Shown here in pieces: positions 1 to 14,000 of a stretch of 64,000 bases of DNA. Numbering within the stretch: position 1 is the first letter of the stretch; each line of letters opens with the position of its first letter. The position numbers and the translations under genes were made by a program. Source of the stretch: Biomphalaria glabrata (Eukaryota > Mollusca > Gastropoda > Planorbidae); assembly GCF_947242115.1 (NCBI RefSeq), contig NC_074716.1, positions 7,827,501-7,891,500 on the forward strand, written 5' to 3'. The notes beneath the pieces were generated by a model. The model searched no databases. It was not told where the DNA came from and was given only the letters and a program-made list of their open reading frames with translations.

Positions 1-44
1 TTTTAATAATTCTTTTTGCTATAACAGCAAAACTAATTGATGTT

Positions 45-385
45 TTGTCAACCAGTCACTTGCACACAGCTATGTCATCAATCACTTCCACGCAGCTAAT
101 GTCAAAAAGTCATTTCCACACAGCTACTGTCAACCAGTCACTGCCACAAAGCTACTGTCAACCAGTCACTGCCACAAAGCTACTGTCAACCAGTCACTGC
201 CAAAAAGCTACTGTCAACAAGTCACTGTCACACAGCTACTGTCAACCAGTCACTGCCACAAAGCTACTGTCAACCAGTCACTGCCACAAAGTTACTGTCA
301 ACCAGTCACTGCCACAAAGCTACTGTCAACCAGTCACTGTCACAAAGCTACTGTCAACCAATCACTGCCACAAAGCTATAGCCAT
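45..385. repeat. 28-bp minisatellite
   Basis: About twelve imperfect head-to-tail copies of a 28-bp unit whose core reads ctactgtcaaccagtcactg followed by ccacaaag. Successive cores at 124 and 152 fix the period. The left copies are more diverged than the middle ones. The open frame across it is a by-product of a stop-poor unit, because 28 is not a multiple of three and each copy is read in a shifted frame. Confidence 0.9.
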
Positions 386-1863
386 TCGAATGGTAATAAG
401 CAACAGTATGAACTTTTCTATGGTTGGCATGATGTAAGAAAAACATGAAATGAAAGCATCATTAAAACACAACCTGCCACATCAATAATGTGTACAGATG
501 AACAGAACTGTCACGACTCCAAACGAGTTCGAGTCTCCAACACAGTTCAAGAACCACTGGCTATCTTTAATTCCAGCACAGTTCAAGAACCACTGGCTAT
601 CTTAAGATGACTTGGCATTAACAAACGCAATAGTTTTTGTATTCCTGAAGTTCAAAATGAAACATCGTTTTCACATTTAACCTTTCAACCTTTTAACACG
701 TGACTCAAGTGATGGGCTCCGTTCTTTTCCAATGTGGTAAAGAAAGAGTAAACATAGAGCGTGAACACAAACTAACTAGGACATCATTTAGTAAAGACAT
801 TTTTATTGAAATCACATTTTTAAATCTGAAATCTGAGTATATAAGAGAAGCCCTAAATATACACAGAAATCTAAAATATTGTTTAATAAGTCAAAGTCAC
901 ATTCGCTGTATCACATCAATGGAAATTATTTTTTAAAATACATCCAACATTATAGATATCTAATGTAATCAATCAAAATCTTAAAACAAAAAAACATCAA
1001 TAAACATCAGATAAAAAGTGTAAAGTGTTAAAAAAAAAAAAAAGAGAATTATACCATAAAAATAGGACGATAAATCTTTCATGTAAACAAAACGTGGACA
1101 AACATCTTTTTTAAAAATGCAATGGTAAAGAAAAAGCGATAGAAAAGAGAAGTAAAGTAGTCAACAAAAGAACAAGAGAATGCAGCCTTCTGTTTCAAAG
1201 TACAATGTATGTGTATTATACTCACTAGGTTTAAGCAATGGACATTTTGTATGTCTGTAAATTAAACGTAAAAAAAAACGCGTGTGTTCCATGGAATCAT
1301 TTTTCCCACACTATTCTTTAAAAGATACTCTATTTTTTCAACTATTTTTATCAAGTAAAATAGTGTGTGTAATGTCTATCTAGATCTATCTATAGCTGGA
1401 TAGGTGGGTAGGTGCGTAGGTAGAGATAGATGGAGAGAGATTTAAAATTCATTGGTTTAAATACTATATTTTACTGCACAGTATATTTAATCAATTGAGG
1501 ATTTAGTCAAATCTACTGAAGATCTAGAATCCTTTTTTAGAATCAAACAGTTTGTTCTCATTTTGTAGCACTCTCACTACCAGTCGGTCTACCCTCAATG
1601 TGTTCTAGTCTTATCACACACAAAAAAAAAATGTCTTGTCGTTATTGAAAAAAAAGAAAAAGCCAAAAAAGACATGTTTAGATAAAATATTTCACATTCA
1701 CATTAGTCAGGTCAGGGAATAGTCTCCTTTTTTTTCCAGCAATGGGTGCTCACTGACCTAAATAAGTCAATGACTGCCAATGCATCTTTTTCTTGCTGGT
1801 AAAAGATCTTTGTATTCGAGAGTAGTAGTTTTAAAAAAAAAGCGAAGAATGGATATTTTAAGA
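386..1863. other. AT-rich flank below the first GMC gene, probable 3' UTR plus intergenic DNA
   Basis: No protein-coding signal is seen. The part nearest 1863 should hold the 3' UTR of the minus-strand GMC gene. A minus-strand AATAAA (plus-strand TTTATT at 802-807) is one possible polyadenylation signal, but nothing proves its use. A sequence containing cacagttcaagaaccactgg is directly duplicated at about 540-604. Confidence 0.4.
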
Positions 1864-2017
1864 CTAAATGCTAGTGATAGGATCTAAAGGTTTTCGACCC
1901 AGGATAAGATCCGAGGCTTTTTCAGCAATCATGATAACAGGTACATTGGTGTTACCGGAGACAATCCATGGCATTATGGAGGCATCTACCACTCGTAGTC
2001 CAGACACGCCTTTGACT
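1864..2017 (-). CDS. GMC copy 1, exon 11 (catalytic Asn, stop)
   Basis: It encodes [20 protein letters not shown], then GNTN with Asn574 and [11 protein letters not shown], the flavin-contacting C-terminal motif. The TAG is at 1866-1864. The tail after ASDLI differs from the paralogue. Confidence 0.94.
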
Positions 2018-5000
2018 CTGTAACACACACAGGAGAAGCTAATTAGTTACATCAGAACACAAAACTACTAACGCAAACTCCATCTTGTATACACAAGTCT
2101 AAGTATGCGAGACCATTGGTTATTGAAGGCCTGAAGACTGACCTGTGACGTCACAACCTTTGGGCAGTCTAGACCAATAGCTTGTTGGGACGTCAGAGTT
2201 CGTGACGTGGCAACGAGCTATTGGTCGCAGCATTCAGGTCTTCTATGTGGATTGGTCTCGATGCATGCCTACACACTACATTAAGATACGACTCGAGTTT
2301 ATTTCCTAAAATATATTTCTTAACATGTTTCTTAAATATAGGAGCACGTGTCATGCTACGAGCGATTCTATTCTAAAATCTTCAATAACGGTCAATCAAT
2401 TTTTCTTTACATTTGATCTCCCCCACAAAAAAAAAGACACAAAGTGCAAGCTGAATTATAAAGTTAAGTTCTCCTTTCAGACCTTGCGATCTATAGGGCA
2501 AATGATGTTAAGGTCACCTGTTTCTTTGACCAACGATTAACAAGTAGGGTGTCATGTGGCCAGCACAACGACCAAAGCGGCTTTACTTTTCCCCAACTAA
2601 TGTCAGGTTCTGGATTCGAATCTCGGTGAAGACTGGGATTTTGATTTTCTGGATTTTTTTAGAGCGCACATGAGTCAGCCCAACTGTAATGGGTACCTCA
2701 CTTTTAGTTGCGAAAAGTATAGGCGGTTGGTCGCTGTGTTGACCACTTGACACACTGCTTGTTAACCGTTGGCCAAAGAAACAGATGACCTTAAACATCG
2801 TCTGCCCTATAGATCGCAAGGTCCGAAGGGGGAACTTTAACTTTTTTTTTAGCACCTAAGTAGAATCGAAACAAGAAGGCAGTGATGGAAATCTAAATTA
2901 ATGTACAATTATAATACGACTGTGGAACCGAATGTTGTTGGTTTTTTTTTACTTTATAATGAAAAATAAATAAGATAACCAGATTAAGAAGTATATATTA
3001 CAGATTTTCATCTATATCGGATAATTAAAATAGCTAAAAAATGTAGGTGCATTCGGTGTGTAATTTAGAAAGTATAAAATACATTTGTTGCTGGTTTTTT
3101 TTTTTTTTTTTTTTTTGGTTTGTTAGCAAAATAAAAATAACATTTCTAAGATTAAGATTAAAATATTTTTTTGATTTTGTTGGCAGCAGATATCTTTCAA
3201 TATGACGTCACTGACATGATTTGGAATGAATTTATCGTTAAAATTCTCTATATTCATAACATTTTGACCCTCTAAGTTCTCGCGTTAATCATTTTAAAAA
3301 TCATTTAAACCGAAATTTCAAGTAGAATTTCCCATTAAAAAGTAATTTTAATGAAACTTACCTCAGCTCAGGGTCAACCACTGCAGTCGGGTCATCTTTG
3401 GGACCCATCTTGCAGGTGCCTACAGGGTGATAGGTAGTCAAAGGTCTCAGTTTTAGAAGACATTCCCAGTACTGGTCAGACTCGTACTTGAGATGAGCGC
3501 AAGATTTGGCGGGAGTTTTCTCCGTGAGTTCAGCGCCGATGTCTTTCAAAGGTTCACTTGAGACAATCTTCTTACATTCTTCAATACCTGCCACAGAAGT
3601 TAGATATAAGCTGCTTAAAACAAACTTTCTGTAGGCGTATGCATTGCTTTCTTGAGGTGTCATTGAAAATACAAGTTTTCAGCACATATAAAGCAAAACT
3701 TCTTAATGTCCAAGCAAGAATGAAGGATACATTTTATATATATAATTCAAAGGTCAAAGGTTTGTTAGGGCACTGAGTGATTTTAAACGTTTTTATACTC
3801 AAAGGTTTGCAAGGGAACTGTGTCGTCTGAGCATTCCAACAGTCATAGGTTTGCTAGGGTCCATACATTCAGTAGTTAGAGGTTTGAAAGGGATCCGAGT
3901 CAGTCTGAGTGTATACCATATAAAGTGGCTCGTTAGGGGAAAATTTCCACGCACTCCAATAGTCAGAGGTTTGTTATTTTAATTAGTCGGGGAAAAGTAA
4001 AGGTCGTTGTACTGACCACATGACACCCTCGTTAACCATAGGCCACAGAAACTAAGACTAAGATTGCTGTATTGATCTTTATGGAAATTTGTTGTGATTA
4101 CAAGGATTCTTTGCTCATATAAAGACAACACAACAGAAACATACACATAAATAGAACAGACACAACATAAACAGTTCATTCAGTGACTACACATGCATCT
4201 TGGCCCTTTTCATGTTTCCTGATCAACGAGTGGCGTTGATATAGTCTGATCGAGTGAGGTACGAACGATTTTTTGTATCGCTCTGTTCTTGTTTTGATTG
4301 ACAGTAGTCGCCCACTTCGCGATGACCTGACGTATTTATGATGGAGCAGGTGGCTGTTGTCTTCCAAGATTTTCATATTTTTCTTTGACATTTCTGTTCA
4401 TAAAGTTCATTCAAATATGGTAATGTTGTGCGTGTGATTTTTGATGCCCTTCTTATCATGTTTTTTTAGGCAGTGCAACAGTTTAAATGAAGCGCTGCTT
4501 TGTTATTCCGTATGTTAACAGATTTTGCAAAGTCGCGCCGTAAAAAGTATCCTTACATCATCTGCCTTTTAGATCAAAAGTCTGAAAGGGAAGTGTACTT
4601 AACTTTGTTTTTTGTTAGGTTACTGAGTCCATACTGTACACTAATGTACTTATGTGTCCTTCCATGTTCAGAGATTTGTATGGGTATTGAGTGTATCCAA
4701 ACATAAGAAACATTGGCACGTTTAAAAATGTAAGAACAGAGACAAAATGTTAGCCAGAAAACCCAAACTGGCAACTGATAAAGAGAAGGCGTTATAAACG
4801 AAGTCAAAGTCAGAATAAAGATCAACACAACATACTCAAGACATGACGAAACAAAATAACAATCTCAAATAGAACAGTATTTCAATCAAGAAGTTTAGTT
4901 TCTTGATAAAACTTTGTACTAAAAACTAGTATATCACCAAGTCAGTTGTTACTGTAAGCTGTATTAGGTATAGAGCTAAGGCCTAAGGGAAGGAGGGATG

Positions 5001-8000
5001 CTACAGTCCTGAGGCCTCCACAAAAAAGGGGTCTCGACAAAAGAGATAAAAATATATCCAAATTTTGACGGGTCAGAAACTTTCAATTTTTGTTGTTGTT
5101 TTTTTTTTTTTTCATATTTCTAAGGCTGGCAAAAATGTCGTGATTAAGAAATGTACATTTGAAGCATGTTCGGAATAAGTAAATACCGCTACCAACTAAA
5201 AAAACTAAAACTAAAATATGAATATTAAATATTTTTTAAAAGGAAAGTTAGATTAAATTATCGGAAAACGCAATTCATTCTTCTTAAATATAGCATGCTT
5301 TTAGAAGTATTTTCATGCATAAGTGGATCCATATTAAAGCTTTTGAAAAATTGTAGGGGCCTCCACAAACATCCTGCACTTGGAGCTCCAAATACTTCAA
5401 TCCGGTCCTGATATAGATCAACAACTAAATTCAATTAAACAGCATAGAAGCAATCAACTTCAAATTCTAAGACTTATCAAGTGTACCTCTAATTAGAAGA
5501 GCCACATCCTCAGGCTCAAATAAATAGTTGGCGAAAATGGCGGGATAATCGAATGGATCGCTCGATTTCAAGGTCAGCCTGCCTCGACTTTCAGGTCGCA
5601 GTAAAGTTGGCAAGCAACGTATTCCATAAACTGAAGAGCTTCTGCCCGCTATGTCGGCCTTGACCTAGGGAGTTGTAGGAAAGGAGACATTAGTTGTTAG
5701 CTTGAACACGTGAAAGGTGGCAGAGAAGTAGCGTGTCTCATTGCCGCCGGGGGAGGGACCCTCCCTTCCGTATATACAACCCACATTATCCTCCATCCTA
5801 AAACTCATTTGAGATGTGCCATGACTAATAATAGTACTATCTTTCTCTTTCTTAGTAAGACATTCTTAGTCAGTAACTTTGCTGTGTGATCTGGTCAAAC
5901 TAAAGATGTAGGATGAGTCTACCACTATAGGATAAGCAAAATATGAAAAATCCTTTTAAAAAAACAAAGCTTATCTAAAGGTTAAGAACTCCGTGATTAA
6001 AACTATATTTATCAATAATGTACAAGTTATTTACCTTATTCGATATCAAACAAAATAATAAATTACCAATAATTACTTGACTAATTGTTGTTGTTTTTTT
6101 GTGTGTATTGATTCATGTTTTGTTAGGTAAAATAAATAATTGTTTAAAAGATCAACTTGATAGATAAAGGCACATTCCTCGTTCCATATGCTAGGACAAA
6201 TTTGTACAAACGATCGTTCTTCCCTAGTGCTATTAGATCACGGAATAGCTTGCCTGAGCTAGCCAGGAAAACCAGTGACTTTGCAGAATTTAAGTCATTG
6301 GTTAACATGCATGACTAAATGTAGGGCGCAATCATCTTTTTTGAAGTAACGTCTGTATTTTAAAATAAGAAGAGGAGATCGGCGAGTACGTTAGGGTGAA
6401 ATAGCACTAACAATTATTTAATGGGACTAAACCCAACAAATTTAGTCATACTGATCAAACAAAATAATTAATTACCAGTAATTAATTGACTAATTGGTTA
6501 CATTTTTTAAATTGAGCCATTCTTGTGTATGCCAATGAATAATTGTGCGAAGTTTCAACTTGATCCGAGAATGGTTGTGGGAGCAATAACGTGTACACAC
6601 TTTTTACCTGACAAACCAACAGAGTGACTTGATAGAAGCTTTGTAAAAATAAAAATAAAAAAAAAACTGAAGGTAATGGATAAATCTTCCTGGAATTTCA
6701 AGCCAGATTTTTTTAGTTACTTTCGCATCTCCTTTTCTTTAATGGGTACCTGGCATTAGTCGGGGAAAAAGTAAAAGCGGTTGGTCGTTGTTCTGGGGAC
6801 ATGACACCCTCGTTACCAGTGGGCCACAGAAACATCTGACCTATAGATCGCAAGGTCTGCACTGGAACGTTGCTTTGGTGTTGTAAGGTGCCAATGTTTT
6901 GATGAATACTTTAAAGTAGTTTAAAGAAAAGAAAGGATAACGCCACACTAGATAAAAACAGCCATTTCTTTATATGAATTTCGATCATGTAATTATTCTA
7001 GTTGGATTAATTTGGCGGTTATAGTTTAAAAGAGATTAATAAGATTAATAAGATAAAAAGAATATCAACATTTGTGTTGTTGTTTTTTTTTTTCTAGCAT
7101 TTTTGATTGGGTAAAAAAAAAAGTAGAGAGAGAGAGAGAGAAAGATTCGAAATGTGAAAGAAAGGGGGATTGCAGATATAGGAGAGAGAGACAGAGAGAG
7201 AGATTGATTTGATTTGATTTTGGTTTTAGGCACATCGGCACAGTTTAGGCCATGTCGTGCCTGCAGTCCCTTAAGGACTACTCTCTCTCTAAACAACAAG
7301 GGCCAGATTCTATACAGTCATATCATTAAAAACAAGGTCTATTCACAGTTAAAATAGTAAAGGTAGTAAAAATTTAATTATTTGGTAAAAATCTAATGTA
7401 AATAGTACATGTCCACAAACTCATAAATCAGATCTTCGTAGATAGCCCCACCTCCCGGATAAAGCCCAGTACCCTCCCAGGGGACAGAGAGAGAGAGAGG
7501 GGGGGCAAAGAGAGAGGAACATCACCTCATCTGAGTATCCATAGCCGTCAAGATCTGGTCGAGGTAGAAATGTCAAAAAGTGAAGTTCCAAATCAGGCCA
7601 ATCTTTCTTCTTTGTTTCTGGTGTGGTACTTTTAAAAGCCAATACTTCTAATTGGTAGGCAGATGTGAGAAAACCTGGCAGAAATTATAGCATAGCTTGT
7701 CTAACTGATACATTGACCTGTGTATGAATATACTATATGATAACTTATTGAAATGGATAAACAGGTAAAACACAAAATACTTTTTAAAAAAAAAAAAAAG
7801 CTTATAAGAATACGAACTAGTTTGAATCAATCATGTAATTGAATGTGTAATAGATCTTGACCAACAGTAATAAATCTGTGCGATTAATAATATTATACTA
7901 ATTGTTTTTGTTTAGCGCTATTTCGTGCTTTTAGCTTTCTCACTACGCTATGATCCTATCACTTATCTGGACCAGTTGGGAAAGTGGGAGGGGGGTGGTG

Positions 8001-11000
8001 GAGGAAGAAAGAGATCTCAGGGTGGCTTTTACCTTTTTTTAAAGTGCTAAGCACTCTGCTAGTGAGGTACGACTATCTTATCTTATCTTATTTAATACAG
8101 ACGTTACTTCAAAAAAGAAGATGATTACGTCCTACGCGTCAGGCATTTAGTCATGCATATTAACCAATGACCTACATTCTGCCAAGTCACTGGTTTTCCT
8201 GGCTAGCTTGGGCAATCAGTTCCATGCTCTAATAGCACTAGGGAAGAAGGAGTGTTTGTACAAATTTGTCCTAGCATATGGAACGAAGAGCATGCCATTA
8301 TCTTTGTGTCTTTCTGAGTATTTTTAAATTTTGTTTCTGTATTTGAAGATTATGGTTCAGTGTTTTATGTATAATTGTTACTTTACTTTTAAGTCTTCTA
8401 TCCTGAAGGCTTTCTAAATTTAGTGATTTTACTGAAGGTGTTACCAGATAAGATTGTATGTATAGTTATATATTGTTTGTGTCAATTTAGAGCGGCAACC
8501 TATAAAGGGACTAATTCAGCTTAGACCACGTCTTCGGTCAAGTACAATTTCTTTCCCTTGTTCAATGTACCAAACAAAATATTAAATAATTGGTTAATTG
8601 TTTCTTTGTTATTATTATTTCTTGTGTTGTCGGGTAAAAGAAATATTTTTGCAAAGTTTCAGCTTGATCCTAGTTTGGGTGTCGGAGAAATAACGTGAAC
8701 AAACTTTTTACCAGACAAGACAGAGTGAGTTGATATAAGCTTTGTAAAAACAAACTTCTAAACTTTAACCAACCTGTTCCAAAAATCTTATACTGGAGAT
8801 ACGTCCATTGCCATTTCTCCAAAATATTGTACGGAATCGTCAATGGTTCTCGAATCGTGATACTTATATCAAAGGAGACATGGTCCTGAAGGTTCTCACC
8901 AACAGGTAGATCAGCCACTACAGGGATCTAAAATCAAGATAATATATTATCATTTATAGTTCAAATGTAGGTTAACATTTAAGCTATTTTGTTATTTGTT
9001 CTATAATTACCTTTAACTCCTCCAAATGTTTCTTTGGCCCAACTCCAGACAACATCAAAATCTGGGGAGATCCGATAGCTCCAGCAGACAATATGACTTC
9101 TCTTCTGACACCAATTGTAAACTTTCTGTTGTCTTTGATCACTTCAACCCCAACGGCTTTCTTGTCTTTTAGAACAATCTGTTTTCATCACATTTGTTAG
9201 CGTTACATTTAAGTAAAATATTATAAAGAATCGAATGTGGGCTATAATGTGTTGTTTTTTAACCCTTAAAACGCGTGTGGTAGTATAGCCTCTAAACATC
9301 AGAATTGCAATTCCATTTTGTTTGCACTCATTCTAAAACAGCTCAGCAATTTAAGGGTTAAGTAAATAAATAATACATAGGACTTTGTAAAGTTTCTATA
9401 AACAAGTTAATAGTGCAATGCGTTTTTAAACTGCCCAAAACTATTACAAAATAGTTATACAAAGAACTTCTAGTTCTTGTATTACTCTACATTATGTTGT
9501 AACACATTACGTGGTTTATTAGAATTCATCACTGACTATAAGTAAATTCAAAATCTTTCTTAGAAAGGTGCTCATATTTATGCATAAAAATACCATGATA
9601 TTTCCTATATCCACTAATAATAAGCTAATAATAGGTTGAGAAATGGAAAAGCTCTCATCCAAATCACAAGAAAGATGATGCTTACTATAAGCTATCCCGA
9701 CAAGATCAACGTCTAATCTTTCGACTCAGGACCGGACACAACAGAATGAGACAACATATGCACCGGAAGTTCAAAATTGGAACCAATAAAATCTGCCCAT
9801 CTGGAGTGTCACCAGAGAATGCTGACCATGTCCTACAAAACTGCTCTCTTTACCAAGAGACTCGTACAAGACACTGGCCCCAAAACACCCCAATAGAAAG
9901 AAAACTATATGGAGAGCTCCCTGATTTGGAAACCACTGCACAGTTTATCTCACATATTGGTCTAGTCATCGGAACAGTGCAGCATAAAAATGAGAACTAA
10001 GAAGAAGAAGGTTGATACAGTGTATCCAGTTTACAAGCAATACTATTTTAGATACTCATTCTGTGTCTTTATCTAAATAGTGTATAAAACAATGAAATAA
10101 TAGATTATATGCACAGAATTGGTGACAGACTGGTCATATTTAAAGTCGTTATGGAAACTCTCCAGTCTTTCTAAAAACCCACATTGTAAAGTGACTAGCC
10201 TGATTATGTTTCATCTAGATCTATATCAGAGTAAAACCAAGCTCTAGATATAATCAGAAGCATGGAATATACGGTCCAAGAGAACTTCGAGAAGTGAACG
10301 CGTTTGCGAAGAACTAAGAGGAGAGAAGTCCATAAATATTGTGAGTGCTGTTTCCTTTAATTAATTATTAGTAATTAATTATTTTGTTTGGCATTTCAAA
10401 CAAGGGAAAGAATTGGTACTTGACATCGTCGTCTGAGACTTAGCGAACACAACATGAAAAATAGGACGAGACTATAGAAATGATAGATACAATCTTCCAT
10501 GTTTATAAGCTCTCCACTAGCAGAGTGGTTAGCGTGTTGGCTTGAGAAGCCTGAGAAAGCTTGAGCCATGAGTTCGAATTGAGGGCGTTTTCCCCCTTTT
10601 GTTTTATTTTTATAAATGCTTTTTTTTTTTGTTAGTCTAGATCTATTTCGAATTTATTTACATGACTGCTCCAAACTAATTGATACAAGTAAGCTTAATA
10701 TAAGCTTTGTTTGTTTAGAAACTTTTTTTTTTTTTGTTTTTCTTGTTACCTATTTGAGCAGTCTTAAAATGAAACATTCAGAAATTCACGTCTTACCTTC
10801 TGAACTAATGAGTTGACAGCAACATGTAAGTTTGGTCTGTTGAGTATCGGGTGAATGTAGGATCTGCTAGAACTCCATCGTTCATCGTCCTTAGCGTTCA
10901 CTTGAGAGTGAGCAACACCTGATTGAATGAATGAATATTAACAATAACGATCCCTTAATGACCTGCATATGTATCCTGGGTATTAGTGAATATGGTGAAT

Positions 11001-14000
11001 TGTGCGTAGGTCTATAATGTTTACATTTTACGGTGTATAGACAATTGGCATTAAGTTTTATTTTTTTCCCTTATGTCACAACTACTATAGTTCGTCCATC
11101 GTGGTTCGATGATGACCACTTTTGTCATCCAGGGGGGCAAAGGGCTTTGAACTAGTGTTTTGTGCCTTCTCATGTGGCTGGTGAGACCTATATGAGCCCT
11201 GAATGTTCGCCTGCACACTGGGCAGGTTTTTTCCAGCTGGAGCTAGTGTTATGGCCTTGCTTTTCTTCTCTGGCGTTTCTCTTCAGCCAGCGCTGTTCTC
11301 TTTTCCTCAGCAAATTGTGCGCCAGTTTTTACAGCGCGACGCCATGATGCTCTGTCATGCGCTTCTATCTCCCAGGTGGCTGTGTTTATGCTGAACGCTT
11401 TCAAAGAAGCTTTGAGGGTGTCCCTGAAGCGTTTTCTTTGTCCGCCTTGTGAGCGATTTCCTTCCCTTAATAGGCCATCGTTTGGGGATGCGGCGGTCTT
11501 CCATACTGCATACGTGCCCTGCCCTTCGTAGCTGGGACTGCATCAGGATTGTGTGCATGCTTTACAGACCCGCTCTTCGAAGGACTTCAGTATCTGGTAT
11601 TTTGTCTTGCCATTAGACATTCAGTATTTTTCTTAGACATGTCATGTGGAAGTAGTTTAGTTTTTGCATGTCACAACTACTACTAATAATGGAAATGTCT
11701 TCAATTCCGAAGATTAAGGATGATGCAGTGTTTGACATGACTACGCAAACTCAGTTGCCACCTGAATAATTTTTTCGCATCTCGACGAGCTAAAGCCATG
11801 GTAAGCTATCTTTGAAGACATATGTGTGTGTTGTGTTAATCTAGATGCTTATGTTAAATAATAATTTAAACTACTAAGTTACGACAAGTCTGTTTAATGA
11901 ATGGAACATGTTAGAACCTTGTATGGCACTTATATGATATTTCAGACATTTTTTCTAAACAGAAGATCCTAGCTAACAGCTTGAGTGTGGTTATACATTA
12001 GAGTTCTCTTTATTTTGTTTTTCCTAAATATAGTCTTATGCATTAAAAGTGAGACATATGGGTCATTAAGACATGAGACATACATGATTAAAGACGTACA
12101 TACAACGGAGACATATAGGTCATAAAGACATGAGACATACATGACCTAAACACGTACATACGATTAAGTGAGACATGTAGGTCATAAAGACATGAGACAT
12201 ACATGACCTGAACACGTACATAAAATTAAATGAGACATGTAGGTCATTAAGACATGAGACATACACGATCTGAAGACGTACGTACAACTGAGACATATAG
12301 GTCATTATGGCCATGTCACAAGGTCCTCAGGGCTCGTAAAGACCTCCTTTGGGGAACAGTACCAGGAAAAAGGAAGCGATGGGGAGACAACATTGAAAGA
12401 GTTTCTATCCAAGGCAAAAGACAGAGAGGAATGGAGAAAGTCGGTCAACCGATCTTGTGTGATGCCCCAACAGTCCAACAGGCTAAAGGATAGATGAAGG
12501 TGAAGAAGACAGGGTGAAATAGTTAATCTTATCTTATAAGTTACAGACGTTACTTCAAACAAAGACGATAATGACGTCCTACACATATACATGTGTCAAT
12601 CTAGTCATGCATGTTTATTAGAGGTTTAAACTGCTAAGTCGTTGGTTTTACTGGCTGATTCAGGCAACCCATTCCACGCTTTGTTCATACTAGGGAATAA
12701 GAGGCACTTGAGTGAATTAGTCCTAGTATATTGAATAAGAAATATGCCTTTATCTTTTTGTCTGAATGATTATTTTTTTAGGCTGCGTTTCTTAGAAATA
12801 AGCATTAGTTTTTTGAGAAACATGTGTACACTATAATACACTATATAGTACACAATAGTACACTTTAGAAAGCACTATAATGACCATTAAGTGAGCATTT
12901 TTACAAATCAAACGTTCCTAAGCATGCACACAAACATGCGCACACACACACAAACATTGCTACCTTCTAATGTTTTGCCATTGTAATCTTCATTTAGCGG
13001 GTAGCCAGTTTTCTGAGCTGCTTCAATGATTTTCTGCACCACTGGCTGGGATTTGATTTTGTTGACAGGAACTGGGCCTCCTTGACCTCGGAAAACTGAA
13101 ATGGTTAAATTTTAGACATTAAACAAGTCTTTATAGCGTTTCTAATTGATAAATTCACAATCCTAGTTAGTCAGAAGATATAAATACGCGTGAGACATAT
13201 ATAGACAATTTATTGTCTCCAATTTACGTATAAGAGATTGATTTCACCTTTTCTATATAGTCTCTCATGGAAGAAAATAATAAAGCTTTATCTCAGCTTA
13301 GCTTCTCGAATAGGTGTAGATATTAAAACACATTCATGTCTGGATAATTTCTACCAAAGTCGCGATATCTAAGCCTGATCGCTGCGACCATAGTTGATGC
13401 CCAAGCAATCGCCTCGTTTCCATAAGATGATCCATAGACGTTTCGCGTCTGACTGAGACCATATATCTCTCTCATAAGTGAAAAGATCTAAACCTACACA
13501 TCTTCTCCCATGAATGGAGATATATTATAAGCCTTACATAATATTTCTCTTTTCTTATCTATCTTATAAAACACGGGTATTTCTAATATTGCTGCAACAT
13601 CTGTTATGAATGTGATTGAGTATCTATTAATTATCATTCTTCATTCAAAGTTCTTTAAACGCTATTAAAGGCAAAGAAACTATTCTTCCTACATAATACA
13701 GACGTTATTTCAAAAAAGAATATATCCACCTGAATTCTGGATGCCTTCAATTTGTGTGTCCTCCAACTTCTTAAAGTAGGGCAGCACGTGATGGTAGTCC
13801 CAGCCTTCAGAGTTGGTATACTTCGCCCACCTGTCATAGTCGTGTCTGGAGGCCCTTACGTATTGCATTCCATTAATGCTGCTGGTTCCACCCAGGACTT
13901 TGCCTCTGGGCCAGTAGGAGGACTAAAAGAAAATTAAAAACTAAGACTGAATATTGCGAGCATTTTTTTCTGAGATAAAACAAAGAGAAAATGTTTAAAG

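Larger units (their letters stand above)
5665..7525. other. intron 8 of GMC copy 1
   Basis: It holds a LINE tail (6162-6370), two copies of the caaacaaaataat / tttcaacttgatcc repeat family (about 6045-6160 and 6445-6660), a family A SINE (6745-6880), GA-rich simple repeats (7120-7205, 7485-7515), and a ttaggcacatcggcacag repeat at 7210-7270. Confidence 0.55.
9179..10796. other. intron 5 of GMC copy 1
   Basis: It holds a LINE coding remnant (9635-10005), a caaacaaggga / aattaattattttgtttgg repeat piece near 10360-10430, and a SINE C copy (10505-10765). Otherwise it is AT-rich filler. Confidence 0.5.
10919..12963. other. intron 4 of GMC copy 1
   Basis: It is filled by LINE remnants at 11070-11660, 12300-12505 and 12526-12775, a LINE 3'-UTR-like piece (11695-11785) similar to one at about 56840-56950, and a 62-bp tandem array. 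Confidence 0.6.

Noticed and set aside
10505-10590. A second tRNA gene (Leu/Ser-like)
   Set aside because: The acceptor stem does not close, and the body and tail recur at 40384, so it is a SINE head rather than a tRNA gene.
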